Source: Chaetoderma sp. LZ-2023a (lineage: Eukaryota > Mollusca > Caudofoveata > Chaetodermatida > Chaetodermatidae). Taken from it: a stretch of DNA of 64,000 nt. The DNA is taken from contig CM067369.1 of assembly GCA_034401795.1 (NCBI GenBank), positions 182,505,445 to 182,569,444 on the forward strand. Direction: 5' to 3'. Each line of letters starts with the position of its first letter. Positions within the stretch are counted from its first letter, which is position 1. Positions 14,201 to 26,200 of this stretch are shown piece by piece. Under the pieces are notes generated by a model. It did no database searches, was not told the origin of the DNA, and worked only from the letters and a program-made list of their open reading frames with translations. A program made the position numbers and the translations under genes.

Positions 14201-17200
14201 TCTTCCCAAGAACCGCTGAAGCGATCAGGCCTAAATTTGCGATATATGATTAGGGACTAAGGGCCATTAAAGTTTGTTCAAGAGAAGTTGATCCATAAAA
14301 AAAAACCTGGCCGCCGTGGGCCAATCAATATATAGCGTGTTTGGCGACCATATTGGATTTTTTTATTTGATGGATTTTGAGGCCGAAATTGGTTACATAT
14401 GTTTTTGCACATTTTGATTTCAAATTTGCCCTTTTCGAGTCTGTTGGATAAAAGGTATAGCGGCCATCTTGGGTCATTTACCTGCCAAAATGTTCCATAC
14501 TAAAGCAATGGGAAATTTAAAATGTATTCTCGCGCCATCTTGGATTTTGATCGATTTTTAGAAATGTCTTCCTTTTCAAAACTGCTAGGGGGATCAATTC
14601 AAAACGCATGAAATATCATCTACGGCAAGAGCTGCACCAAGTTTGTTCAAGGGAAGTTGATTGGCCAGATGTTTTGGTGGCCATCTTCGATAACCTATTT
14701 TTTTCCAAAAGATCTCCAGAACCACTGAGCGGTTTGGGCTGAAATTTGGGAGATATGATTAGGCACTGAGTGCCATTAAAGTTCTTTAAAGGGAAGGATC
14801 TACATCAGAAACATGGCTGCAGTGGACCAATCAAAATGTAGCATGTTTGCCGGCCATATTGGACTTGCAAAAATGTCCACAAACTCATGTAAAAGAATAC
14901 TAAACCACCCACCAACAATTTTTGACAAAAATGCATAATGCTCGAGGTGAGCGACACACGCCCCTTGGGCCTCTTGTTTTACTGTACATCCGGGTCTGTA
15001 GGATCCTGTTCAATTTCCGGTTGTTTGCGCATTTCTGTTTCCTATTCCACTTCCAGATTTCATACATCCGGGGATAGGGTCAAATCCGGTTTTCATGGAT
15101 CTTTCTGGTGTTCCAGGATTAACTTCTGGTTCTGTCTTCCTGTTTTGGATTTCCAGTGATAAAGAACTTCCTGGGGTTCCAGGTTCTAGGACCCTTCTCC
15201 GCAGTCTCTTCTCCCAAATGGTCTTCTGGTCCATCCAATCAGAAGCTATTAGCATTAGTATGGGGGGATGTTGGTTTTCTATGATTGTCAAGGAGACTAT
15301 AGAAGAGGCTCTACCTTGGAAAGTAGACCCGAGCTTCTCTTCAACGATCTTCAGTCTCCAATTCTTAGAAGTCTTAGAAGAACTTCTATCTTCTTTCTTT
15401 ATCTCCTAAATTCAGGATAGAGTCCTTCTCCCCTATCGCAAGTCTATTTTCAGGCATGTGATCCTTCTCCCCTATCGATCGTTAGAATGCTATTTCATGT
15501 GCCCTTTTTACCTTTCCTTCTGAAGGTACATGAGTTTTGCTTTCAAGGATAGGGTATGGCAGTTTGAGCCATGCCTTTCGATCTGACGTTGGCGCCTTTA
15601 TTTTCACACGTCTGGTCTCAGCCGTGGCAGGTGTCTTGCGCCGTCATCTTATTCCTCATGTCTTTATAGACGATCGGTTAATAAAAGCTAGGTCTTTCTC
15701 AATTCTTTCAAGATTTATTCCAACGGTTTGCAGTTCGCCTTGCAGCCTAGGTTGAATTTTATTTTTCAATAAGTCAAGCCTAGTTCCTTTTCAAGTTTCT
15801 CCCATCTAGACATCTCCCTCGAGCTGTTTTCAGGGTCAAGTTTTTTCCTTCAGAGACAAGGGTAGAGGCAATCTTGTTGACAGTGATCACCCTGACATCC
15901 TCTTTCTATGTCAGGACAAGATTTTTTTTTAGAATTCTAGGCTTGATGATCAGCATCGAGAATGTCATTCCCAGGGTGACGTTGATGAGAAGACTAATGT
16001 TCCTGATCTTCTTCTAGAAGCAGTCAGTGCATTCTAGTTCCCTCTGATGGGTGTTCCATTAGTCATGACCTCCCCTCAGGTGATTATTTCATGGGGTTTT
16101 TCACAATAGGGGTGGGACGCAGTTTGGGACTCCCTGATTTTGCCAGTCTTTGGTCCATGGACGAGTCATTTTTTCACATCAACTTAGTGGAGTTGTGACC
16201 TGTCAAGAAGCCTCTCCACTTTTGGTCGGATCGAGTGATAGGCATCAAGATCTCGATTTGATCAGTTAATGCCACTGGGTTTTCCTTCATTTTCAGACGG
16301 AGAAACAAGGTTTTTCGTTCTTTATTTTAGATCCTTTTCTTGGGATGTCACTAGATCCAAAGCTTTCTAGTTCCCACTCATGTCCCAGACAGACGGATAT
16401 TTTTTGCGGACCAGTAGTTCAGTTCTAGCAAGTTCTCACTCACCGAGTGGTATTTTAAGAGGTTGGTTGCCAAAAGCGTTTTCAAGCTTCTGGGTTGTCC
16501 CCATGTACATTGTAGATCTTTTTGCAACATGTCTGATTGCCCAGATCTCATCTTTCATGTCTCCCTTTTCGGACAGTCAGGTTTGGGCGATGATCGCACT
16601 GTCTCAGTTCTGGACAGGATTGTTTGATTTCATGTTCCTTCCAATATTCCTGATTCTAATGGTTCTGAAGATAGTCATGGACCAGTTTAACGAATTTCTT
16701 CTACCAGCTCCCTTTTGGTCAAAGAGGATCTGATTGGTAGCCTTTCTCGATCTTCTGGTAAGATTTTGCTAGCCTTCTCCCAGTGTCATCAGATCTCGCT
16801 CAAATAAGGGGCTTGCATCTTCATCCAATCCAGAATTCTTCGTCCTGTGTGTTTGGAGAATTTTCGAGTGTCCGGTCTCTGAGAAAAACTTTTCTTCAAG
16901 ATCTCAGGAAATCATTGTCTCTTCTAGGAGGGAGTCGACCTGTCGAATTTGTACAAAGGTCGACTGTTAAATCTTTGGAGAATGGTGTTTAAAACATGGT
17001 TTCTTGCCTGATTCCGTTTCCATTTCCTAGGTGTTAGATTTTTAATCGTATCTTCGATTCATTTCATTTATCAACTATCACCGTTAGGGGTTATAGATTC
17101 CTTTGGCGTCTTCTCTTCCTTGTCTTCTGAATGCTGATATCAAGGATTTGAAGATTCTCAATGGTTTTATTAGAGAATTGGGCAATATTCGTCCTCCAGT

Positions 17201-20200
17201 GGCTAAGCCTTTGTCTTCCTGAAATTTGGCCTTGATTCTTCCAAGTTTTGGCAGATCACCATTTTTAGCCAATTGGATCTATCAGTCTCAAACTATTGAC
17301 TATTAAGGCTGTTTTCCTTGTTGCTGCCACTTCAGCTAGGAGATGCTCCAAAATTCATGCTCTTTCCGCAGAAAAAAGACAGATTTATCGAATCTGGGGA
17401 CGGTCTAGTTTTATATCCCAGAAGGGATTTTTTATCGAAGACCCAGTCTAACCATTACTCAGCCAAACCTATTATTCTTAAATCTTTATTGTCTTTTTCG
17501 CTGTCTGACAGATTCTGGTGTCCTGTTAGGGCTTTAAGTATCTATAAATGTCGTACCAATTTTAAAATATCCGATTCTTCGTTCTTCGCACTTATGGGTT
17601 CCGTATGCAGAGGAGGTGGATAGACCCGTTTCTAAGGCCACAGTTGCTAGATGGATCTGTGAGACCATAAAATTATGCTATGAGATTGCCTCCCCAGGTA
17701 AGATCAATTTAGCCCATGTCAAGGCTCTTCGTGGTATGGCTACCTCCTTCGCTCTTCGCCGGCACATCATTGGACAACGTCATGCAAGTCGCAGGTTGGA
17801 AATCTGAATCGACTTTTACCTCTTTATATAACGGATCAGAGCTCAGCAGCCTCCTTTTTTAGAAATATAACAATTTTAACAAAACAAGCCAATGACCATT
17901 TACCAAGCACATCTCACCAATTTTGTTAGTCTGTATGTCTGTCTGATATGGTGAGAATATTCTCTTGTTTTGTTTATTTCATTGAGTTGACAATTTTCCT
18001 TGTTTGATAATCACTGTGATTTGTTATAGATGCACTATTATGTTAATATATTAACATTTGGATATAAGTTGTTTAATTTTTATCCTTGTTTAATGATTCT
18101 CAAATCTCCACCCACTAAGGGTTTTTAAGTGGGGCACTGACCAAATCTACGGGTTTAGCAAGTAGTAATTGAACGGTATAGATGTTATTGTGGTGTAATA
18201 ACAACCCCCAACAGACCACCCTTGTGGGTTGGTCTGTAGTTTTATTAACCACTATAAAACATACTTACCATTCAATCACTACGACCCGGTGTCAGCCACC
18301 CCGCATGGGAATGATTTGAGAATCTGTTTATAATATTTGGCACTTAAATTTAGAAAAGTGAATATGTTTTCTACTTGGGCTCCATTGCGCATGCGCGGAC
18401 ATGCTTAGTGACAGGTGTCACCAAGGAGTGAGTACAGACTGGTGCCAGTCTATCAGGGCATATGCTGGGGGTGTACCCTACCAGTAGCCTGGTTGAAGGT
18501 ATATTGAAAAATGGAATAGGCATATGGGGGTATGTAAGCAAGCATAGAAATCTTATTCTGGTGGCTAAATGCAGAGTAGTTGATTTAGCAAGTATTGATT
18601 AAACGGTAAGTAGGTTTTATAGTGGTTAATAAAACCACAGACCAACCCACAGGGGGGGGGGGGGGTGTGGTGGCGGTCTGTTGAGGGATTTCCATAAAAC
18701 TTGGGTGGAATGTCCTGATGCTGTTTGGTTGCGGGACATCTTTAATGAGAATTTTTATTGGTCAATTTGCTTTAGTGACTTGGATTTTCTGGAAAATCTC
18801 ATAAACCGTTTGGCAGATTTTAACTACATATGATTAAAATGTCCTATGGTGGTAGGGTTAGAACTTGTATTCATAATTTGAATTGGCCATGGTTTTTGTT
18901 GATGTCCATCTTAAAATGCTACACCTAAATCAATGACACGATTTCGATTAAACAATGGTAAGTGTGGAACTATGGTGACAAATTTCGGAATTTTTATTGG
19001 TCAATTTGTTTTAGTGGTCATTTTTTTTTTTCTGGAAGTCCGTTAAAACAAATATCCTATAGTAAGCCATTTGACGAATTAAGAATAGGGTGAAATGATC
19101 TTATTAAGAAGTGAACTTGTATTCAGAATTTTGATTGGTCGATTTTTTTTTTCTGTGTCTATCTTGAATTTTGCGAAAATTTTCCAAAAATCCTTTAAAT
19201 AAAATGCTACTCCTTAATCAAGGGCAAAATGTCAATGAAACTTGTGTAGAATGATCCTACTGTGGTAAACTTCAACACTTCTAATGAGAATTTTGATTGG
19301 TCAGTTTATTTGGCGGCGATCTCGGATTTCAAAATATATCCATAAAATCATTAAAAATACTACTACAACTACAATGTTTACAAATGGACATTAACTATTA
19401 ACTATGCAGAAAAATTCTGGATCATTAAGGTAATTTGCATAAGACATTCGTGGCGGAGCTAGTTTATCAAAGTATATAGTGGTCTTCGCAAGTCTTCACT
19501 GTCTAATTGATGTAGCTTTATCCCTTTAACACTCATATTAGCCAAAATTGGCTTCTGCAGTGGTCTTGAGAAATGACCATTTGCAGACCCAGAGAAGACT
19601 ATTTTTGAAAATCTACCACTGGAATGACTGGCTCGTTAACCGAGCCAGTCATTACAATGGCAAATTTTCAAAAATAGTCTTCTCTTGGGGTCTGCAAATG
19701 TACATTTGGTACATGTATGAGAAAATTGGAGTTTTCTTGAACAAATTCGCGGGTTAAAGGGTTTAAAAGCTCAATTTACAACATTGTTTACTATGTTATT
19801 ATGTGCCATGTAGATGTACTTTAACTGGATGCTATTGTTCCTTTTCTATTAGATAATTCTGTGCGCTGTAGATGCAAAGTATAACTTTTTCTGTGCCGTT
19901 TACAACAAGAGCTCACTGACAGATCCAAAGGAAATGCGGGTATGTATCAAATAGCTTGCAATGCAAAATTATTTTTTTTAAAGCCCCATTGTACCATTTT
20001 AACTGTAACTGGTAAAACAAGAGAAATCATAGAGTTCAGACCCTCACACTCCAGTTTTTGTCACATTGTTTTCCGTATTTGTTCAGAATAATGACAAAAG
20101 ATTTCACCCCATTTCCCCCAGAAGGTTTGATGATTTAAAGTTAATTCGGCCACATAGATCATTCACAAAAAAGTGTGTCCGCGAGTGGGTCTGGCCCCCA

Positions 20201-23200
20201 GAACTTCCTGAAAAGCTCCTTCATATACCCCATGAGATACATGGACAAAATTTGGCAAAGGAAATGATTGTGGTAGGATATTACAAAAATGGTAAAACTG
20301 ACATAATTTCAAAGGGGAAATGTGTGGTCAGACACCCAACACAGAGCCCCTAAAGGGGGCTCATTTACTGCATAAGCTACGTGAACCAAACCTCGTCAAA
20401 ACAAAATATTAATGTGCTAGTAAATAGAAAAAATGATAAACTGACCAGATTATCACGGGGAAGGTGTGGTCAGACCAATTCTTTATGAATGACCTAGGAG
20501 CTTCAAGGGGTCAAATCTTAAGGAGGAAATGAGGTGAAATGTTCCATCATGATCTCCGGGTCACTGCTAAAATAATAAGAATGAATTTTCAAAATGGACA
20601 AGATGTTTTGCACTTACATGTGGCTCTCTGGAAGCTAGACTCATGAATTACCCTGGCCATAAACCTTTTAGATACATTGGTCACCAATGATTGGTGCTGA
20701 TAAATAACAATTTTCAGGCTAGGCAAAGACTATATCTGAAATCTTCCCACTGGAATGACTGGCTCTGTTACCGAGCCAGTCATTCCATTAGTAAATTTTC
20801 AAAAAATAGTCTTGGCCTGACATGGACATTAACTTAGCGGTAATTCTTATTCTCTTGACAAATGTTGGCCATTAAAGTTGAACGTTTTTATTATGAGCTA
20901 ATGTTGTTTCTGTTGCAGATGGCTCGTGTTTTATGGTGGTACTTCTTCTCGAAAGCGATCGAGTTGAACGATACATTATTAATGATCTTACGCAAGAAAT
21001 TCACTCAGATATCATTTCTTCATGTGTTCCATCACGCGACCATGCTGAATATATGGTGGTGGGTGATGATGTTCATTCCTGGCGGCCTCTGTAAGTATAG
21101 CATGCATTATCCCGCTAATGGCTACATTCCAGCTCAGAAATAACTTAGTATGTTTTCCATAAGAAAATACAGAAACATGTTAGCTACACAATTTTGAACA
21201 CGATGTTAGAAAAATTGTATTGAGTATTTTAGAGATAATTGGATTGGAAGACATTGTTGCCTAATGCGGTAGGCAGCAATGTCTTCCAATCCAATTATCT
21301 TCAAAATATTTAACAGTATATTTTAATTTGTTTTGGAAACATGCTTAAAAGAAATACTTTATTTCTGAGCTTTACTGTAACCCTGATCAAAGGAATATAG
21401 ATTTTCTTGGAGCATGAATTGATGTAATATGTCAATATTCTCAGGATCCATTTCTACCTAAGCTCCTCCCACTTCTAACATTTTACCCTAAGCTCTTCCC
21501 ACTTCTAACATTTCTACCTAAGCTCCTCCCACTAATAGCATTTAGCTAAGCTTCTCCCACTTCTAGCGTTTCTAGCTACACTCCTCCCATTTTTAGCTAC
21601 ACTTCTCCCATTTCTAGCTACGTACACTCCTCCCATTTCTAGCTACGTACACTCCTCCCATTTCTAGCTACGTACACTCCTCCCATTTCTAGCTACGTAC
21701 ACTCCTCCCATTTCTAGCTACGTACACTCCTCCCATTTCTAGCTACGTACACTCCTCCCATTTCTATCTACGTACACTCCTCCCATTTCTAGCTATGTAC
21801 ACTCCTCCCATTTCTAGCTACGTACACTTCTCCCATTTCTAGCTACGTACACTTCTCCCATTTCTAGCTACGTACACTCCTCCCATTTCTAGCTACGTAC
21901 ACTCCTCCCATTTCTAGCTACGTACACTCCTCCCATTTCTAGCTACGTACACTCCTCCCATTTCTAGCTACGTACACTCCTCCCATTTCTAGCTACGTAC
22001 ACTCCTCCAATTTCTAGCTACGTACACTCCTCCCATTTCTAGCTATGTACACCTCCCATTTCTAGCTATGTACACTCCTCCCATTTCTAGCTATGTACAC
22101 TCCTCCCATTTCTAGCTACGTACACTCCTCCCATTTCTAGCTATGTACACCTCCCATTTCTAGCTACGTACACTCCTCCCATTTCTAGCTACACTCCTCC
22201 CATTTCTAGCTACATACACTCCTCCCATTTCTAGCTATGTACACTCCTCCCATTTCTAGCTACACTCCTCCCATTTCTAGCTACGTACACTCCTCCCATT
22301 TCTAGCTACGTACACTCCTCCCATTTCTAGCTACGTACACTCCTCCCATTTCTAGCTATGTACACTCCTCCCATTTCTAGCTACACTCCTCCCATTTCTA
22401 GCTACCTACACTCCTCCCATTTCTAGCTACGTACACTCCTCCCATTTCTAGCTACGTACACTCCTCCCATTTCTAGCTACACTCCTCCCATTTCTAGCTA
22501 CACTCCTCCCACTTCTAGCATTTCTACATAAGCTCCTCCCACTTCTAGCATTTCTGGCTACGCTCCTCCCACTTCTAGCATTTCTAGCTACACTCCTCCC
22601 ACTTCTAGCATTTCTACATAAGCTCCTCCCACTTCTAGCATTTCTACATAAGCTCCTCCCATTTCTAGCATTTCTACATATGCTCCTCCCACTTCTAGCA
22701 TTTCTACATAAGCTCCTCCCACTTCTAGCATTTCTACATACGCTCCTCCCACTTCTAGCATTTCGACATAAGCTCCTCCCACTTCTAGCATTTCTACATA
22801 AGCTCCTCCCACTTCTAGCATTTCTACACAAGCTCCTCCCACTTCTAGCATTTCTACATAAGCTCCTCCCACTTCTAGCATTTCTACATAAGCTCTTCCC
22901 ACTTCTAGCATTTCTACATAAGCTCCTCCCACTTCTAGCATTTCTACATAAGCTCCTCCCACTTCTAGCATTTCTACATAAGCTCCTCCCACTTCTAGCA
23001 TTTCTACATAAGCTCCTCCCACTTCTAGCATTTCTACATACGCTCCTCCCACTTCTAGCATTTCGACATAAGCTCCTCCCACTTCTAGCATTTCTACATA
23101 AGCTCCTCCCACTTCTAGCATTTCTACACAAGCTCCTCCCACTTCTAGCATTTCTACATAAGCTCCTCCCACTTCTAGCATTTCTACATAAGCTCTTCCC

Positions 23201-26200
23201 ACGTCTAGCATTTCTACATAAGCTCCTCCCACTTCTAGCATTTCTACATAAGCTCCTCCCACTTCTAGCATTTCTACATAAGCTCCTCCCACTTCTAGCA
23301 TTTCTACATAAGCTCCTCCCATTTCTAGCATTTCTACATAAGCTCCTCCCACTTCTAGCATTTCTACAATAGCTTCTCCCACTTCTAGCATTTCTACATA
23401 AGCTCCTCCCACTTCTAGCATTTCTACATAAGCTCCTCCCACTTCTAGCATTTCTACATACGCTTCTAGCATTTCTACATAAGCTCCTCCCACTTCCAGC
23501 ATTTCTGCATAAGCTCCTCCCACTTCTAGCATTTCTACATAAGCTCCTCCCATTTCTAGCATTTCTGCATAAGCTCCTCCCACTTCTAGCATTTCTACAT
23601 AAGCTCCTCCCATTTCTAGCATTTCTACATAAGCTCCTCCCACTTCTAGCATTTCTACATAAGCTCCTCCCACTTCTAGCATTTCTACATAAGCTCCTCC
23701 CACTTCTAGCATTTCTACATAAGCTCCTCCCACTTCTAGCATTTCTACATAAGCTCCTCCCACTTCTAGCATTTCTACATACGCTTCTAGCATTTCTACA
23801 TAAGCTCCTCCCACTTCCAGCATTTCTACATAAGCTCCTCCCACTTCTAGCATTTCTACATAAGCTCCTCCCATTTCTAGCATTTCTACATAAGCTCCTC
23901 CCACTTCTAGCATTTCTACATAAGCTCCTCCCATTTCTAGCATTTCTACATAAGCTCCTCCCACTTCTAGCATTTATACATAAGCTCCTCCCACTTCTAG
24001 CATTTCTACAATAGCTCCTCCCACTTCTAGCATTTCTACATAAGCTCCTCCCACTTCTAGCATTTCTACATAAGCTCCTCCCACTTCTAGCATTTCTACA
24101 TAAGCTCCTCCCACTTCTAGCATTTCTACATAAGCTCCTCCCACTTCTAGCATTTCTACATACGCTTCTAGCATTTCTACATAAGCTCCTCCCACTTCCA
24201 GCATTTCTACATAAGCTCCTCCCACTTCTAGCATTTCTACATAAGCTCCTCCCATTTCTAGCATTTCTACATAAGCTCCTCCCACTTCTAGCATTTCTAC
24301 ATAAGCTCCTCCCATTTCTAGCATTTCTACATAAGCTCCTCCCATTTCTACATAAGCTCCTCCCATTTCTAGCATTTCTACATAAGGTCCTCCCACTTCT
24401 AGCATTTCTACATAAGCTCCTCCCACTTCTAGCATTTCTACATAAGCTCCTCCCACTTCTAGCATTTCTACATAAGCTCCTCCCACTTCTAGCATTTCTA
24501 CATAAGCTCCTCCCACTTCTAGCATTTCTGGCTCAGCTCCTCCCACTTCTAGCATTTCTGGCTTAGCTCCTCCCACTTGTAGCATTTCTGGCTACGCTCC
24601 TCCCACTTCTAGCTTTTCTACATAAGCTCCTCCCACTTCTCCCATTTCTAGCATTTCTGGCTACACTCTTCCTATTAGCATTTCTACCTAAACTCCTCCC
24701 ACTTTTAACATTTCTACCCAAGCTCCTCCCACTTCTAACATTTCTAGCTACATTCCTCCCACTTCTAGCTACACTCCTCCCATTTCTAGCTAAGCTCCGC
24801 CCACCTTATTACGCGTGTTGGAATCAATTCAAAACTTTGAAACCTGAATATCCAGAATTTAAATTTCAAAGTAACTTTCCAGATAAGCTTGTTAATATTT
24901 ATCTTCCTATGTTCCAGCCGGATTAGTTACAAAATATTCAACAGCTTTCCTGTATAGGTGTATTGATTTTGAGACACTGACATTTAAATCGTTAACACTG
25001 AACATTATAGTATCGAAGCCTTCCTATCTGCCTGTATCTTCAGCTGCTGTAATTTTAGGTCTTTACCACAAAACCATGTCTTAGATCATTGGAATTGGAG
25101 CTTGACAATGCGTACAGTGATCATAGTATTTTGGGAAATATTTTCTTCGTTTTCTACTTTGCTTTGATTATTCTCAATTCTTGATGTGGCTGTTTCCATT
25201 TGTGTGTGCGTGGGTTTTGCTAGCGTAGTGTTGTTTGGGTCAGTAAGTGCAGGATCGTTATGATATTTGTGAATTGCAAATACTGCATTAAAATGGCCTT
25301 ATATTTAACAAGTTACTCGCCTGACTGAGTGTCATATTTTCTGCCTATTATACAGGCCTGGGGTCAGTTACATTTAAATGTAACTAGTTACAGTTACATT
25401 GCACTATGTCAGTTACAGTTACATTTATCATAGGAATGTCCAGTTATCTGGGTCAAATATCAATTTTACCCCTACAGTTATTTCAAGGTCATGACCTAGA
25501 AAGTATGGTTATGCTATGGAAGTAAATCTAGGGGTTACAAAGCTCAACAGTCTATGATGTTTGGACGAGCAGGTCAACCGAGGTGAAAATTTGACTTCAA
25601 TGACCTCAAAAGCCTGTTAATGATAAGTACCAAATTTGTTGATGACTGGATCAGAAGTTGAAAGTTAACAGGAAATCGTGCAAAGTGGTGTAAATTAAAT
25701 GGGTCAAATGTTTAGTATCAATGGATCAAGAATTACAGGGATATTGCCGATGTAGATTATATGATATCAGGACACCAGATCTATGTGACATAGGAAGGAT
25801 TTCGAATCAATGCAAAGGATTTTGGATTTAATGAAAGACGTTGAGGAGATAGGCGGACAGGGTATTGATATGGCTGTAACTTAAATTAACTTATTGAGAT
25901 TGAATAATGGCAAACAATGGTGATGATCTTTCCGGATTAAACTTGAAGCTCACATGTCTGCTTTTTGGCCAAACTTGATCAATAGTATCAATATAGCAGT
26001 GATCAAGTTATGATCAAAATTCAGATATGTCTGACTTGGTCAAAGTTGCGCGTTGCTCAGTCACCACCAAAGCTCCTCATTAACCGACCACAATAATATC
26101 GTTGATCTATCTAATGACGTTGAAATCGTAAAGAGAAAAATTACGGCCGATCAATCCAGATATACATAGATTCAAATTCTAGCAGTTAAGGTTAAACAGT

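Larger units (their letters stand above)
11557..18683 (+). mobile_element. DIRS-like tyrosine-recombinase retroelement (inactive)
   Basis: Three features identify it. There are inverted terminal repeats at 11557-11842 and 18353-18683. An internal complementary region at 18150-18283 matches the two outer ends joined together. The decayed coding order is reverse transcriptase (15537-16010), RNase H (about 16080-16740) and tyrosine recombinase (about 17290-17850). This is the DIRS1 architecture. DIRS elements integrate by recombinase and leave no target duplication, and none is seen. A 2.9 kb element D copy interrupts the 5' part where gag would lie. Many stops and frameshifts make it inactive. 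Confidence 0.85.
21450..24790. repeat. Minisatellite of 25-bp then 30-bp units, ~3.3 kb
   Basis: From about 21580 to 22500 the unit is 25 bp (ACACTCCTCCC, ATTTCTAGCTACGT). From about 22500 to 24690 it is 30 bp (AGCTCCTCCC, ACTTCTAGCA, TTTCTACATA). Both share the core CTCCTCCCAyTTCTAGC, so one derives from the other. Degenerate units at both borders read TTTCTAGCTAAGCTCCGCCCACC, close to the end block of family B MITEs. It lies in intron 4. Because 30 is divisible by three, several frames are open for hundreds of codons on both strands; these are treated as noncoding. Confidence 0.9.

Noticed and set aside
15010..15291. Minus-strand frame PGTPGSSLSLEIQ... as a gene
   Set aside because: It lies antisense within the DIRS coding region, is repetitive, and shows no homology I recognise.
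22588..23973. 461-codon antisense frame of MLEVGGAYVE-type repeats as a real gene
   Set aside because: It is produced by a 30-bp tandem array with no stop in that frame; the opposite strand is also open, there is no start context or unique flank, and it lies in an intron.
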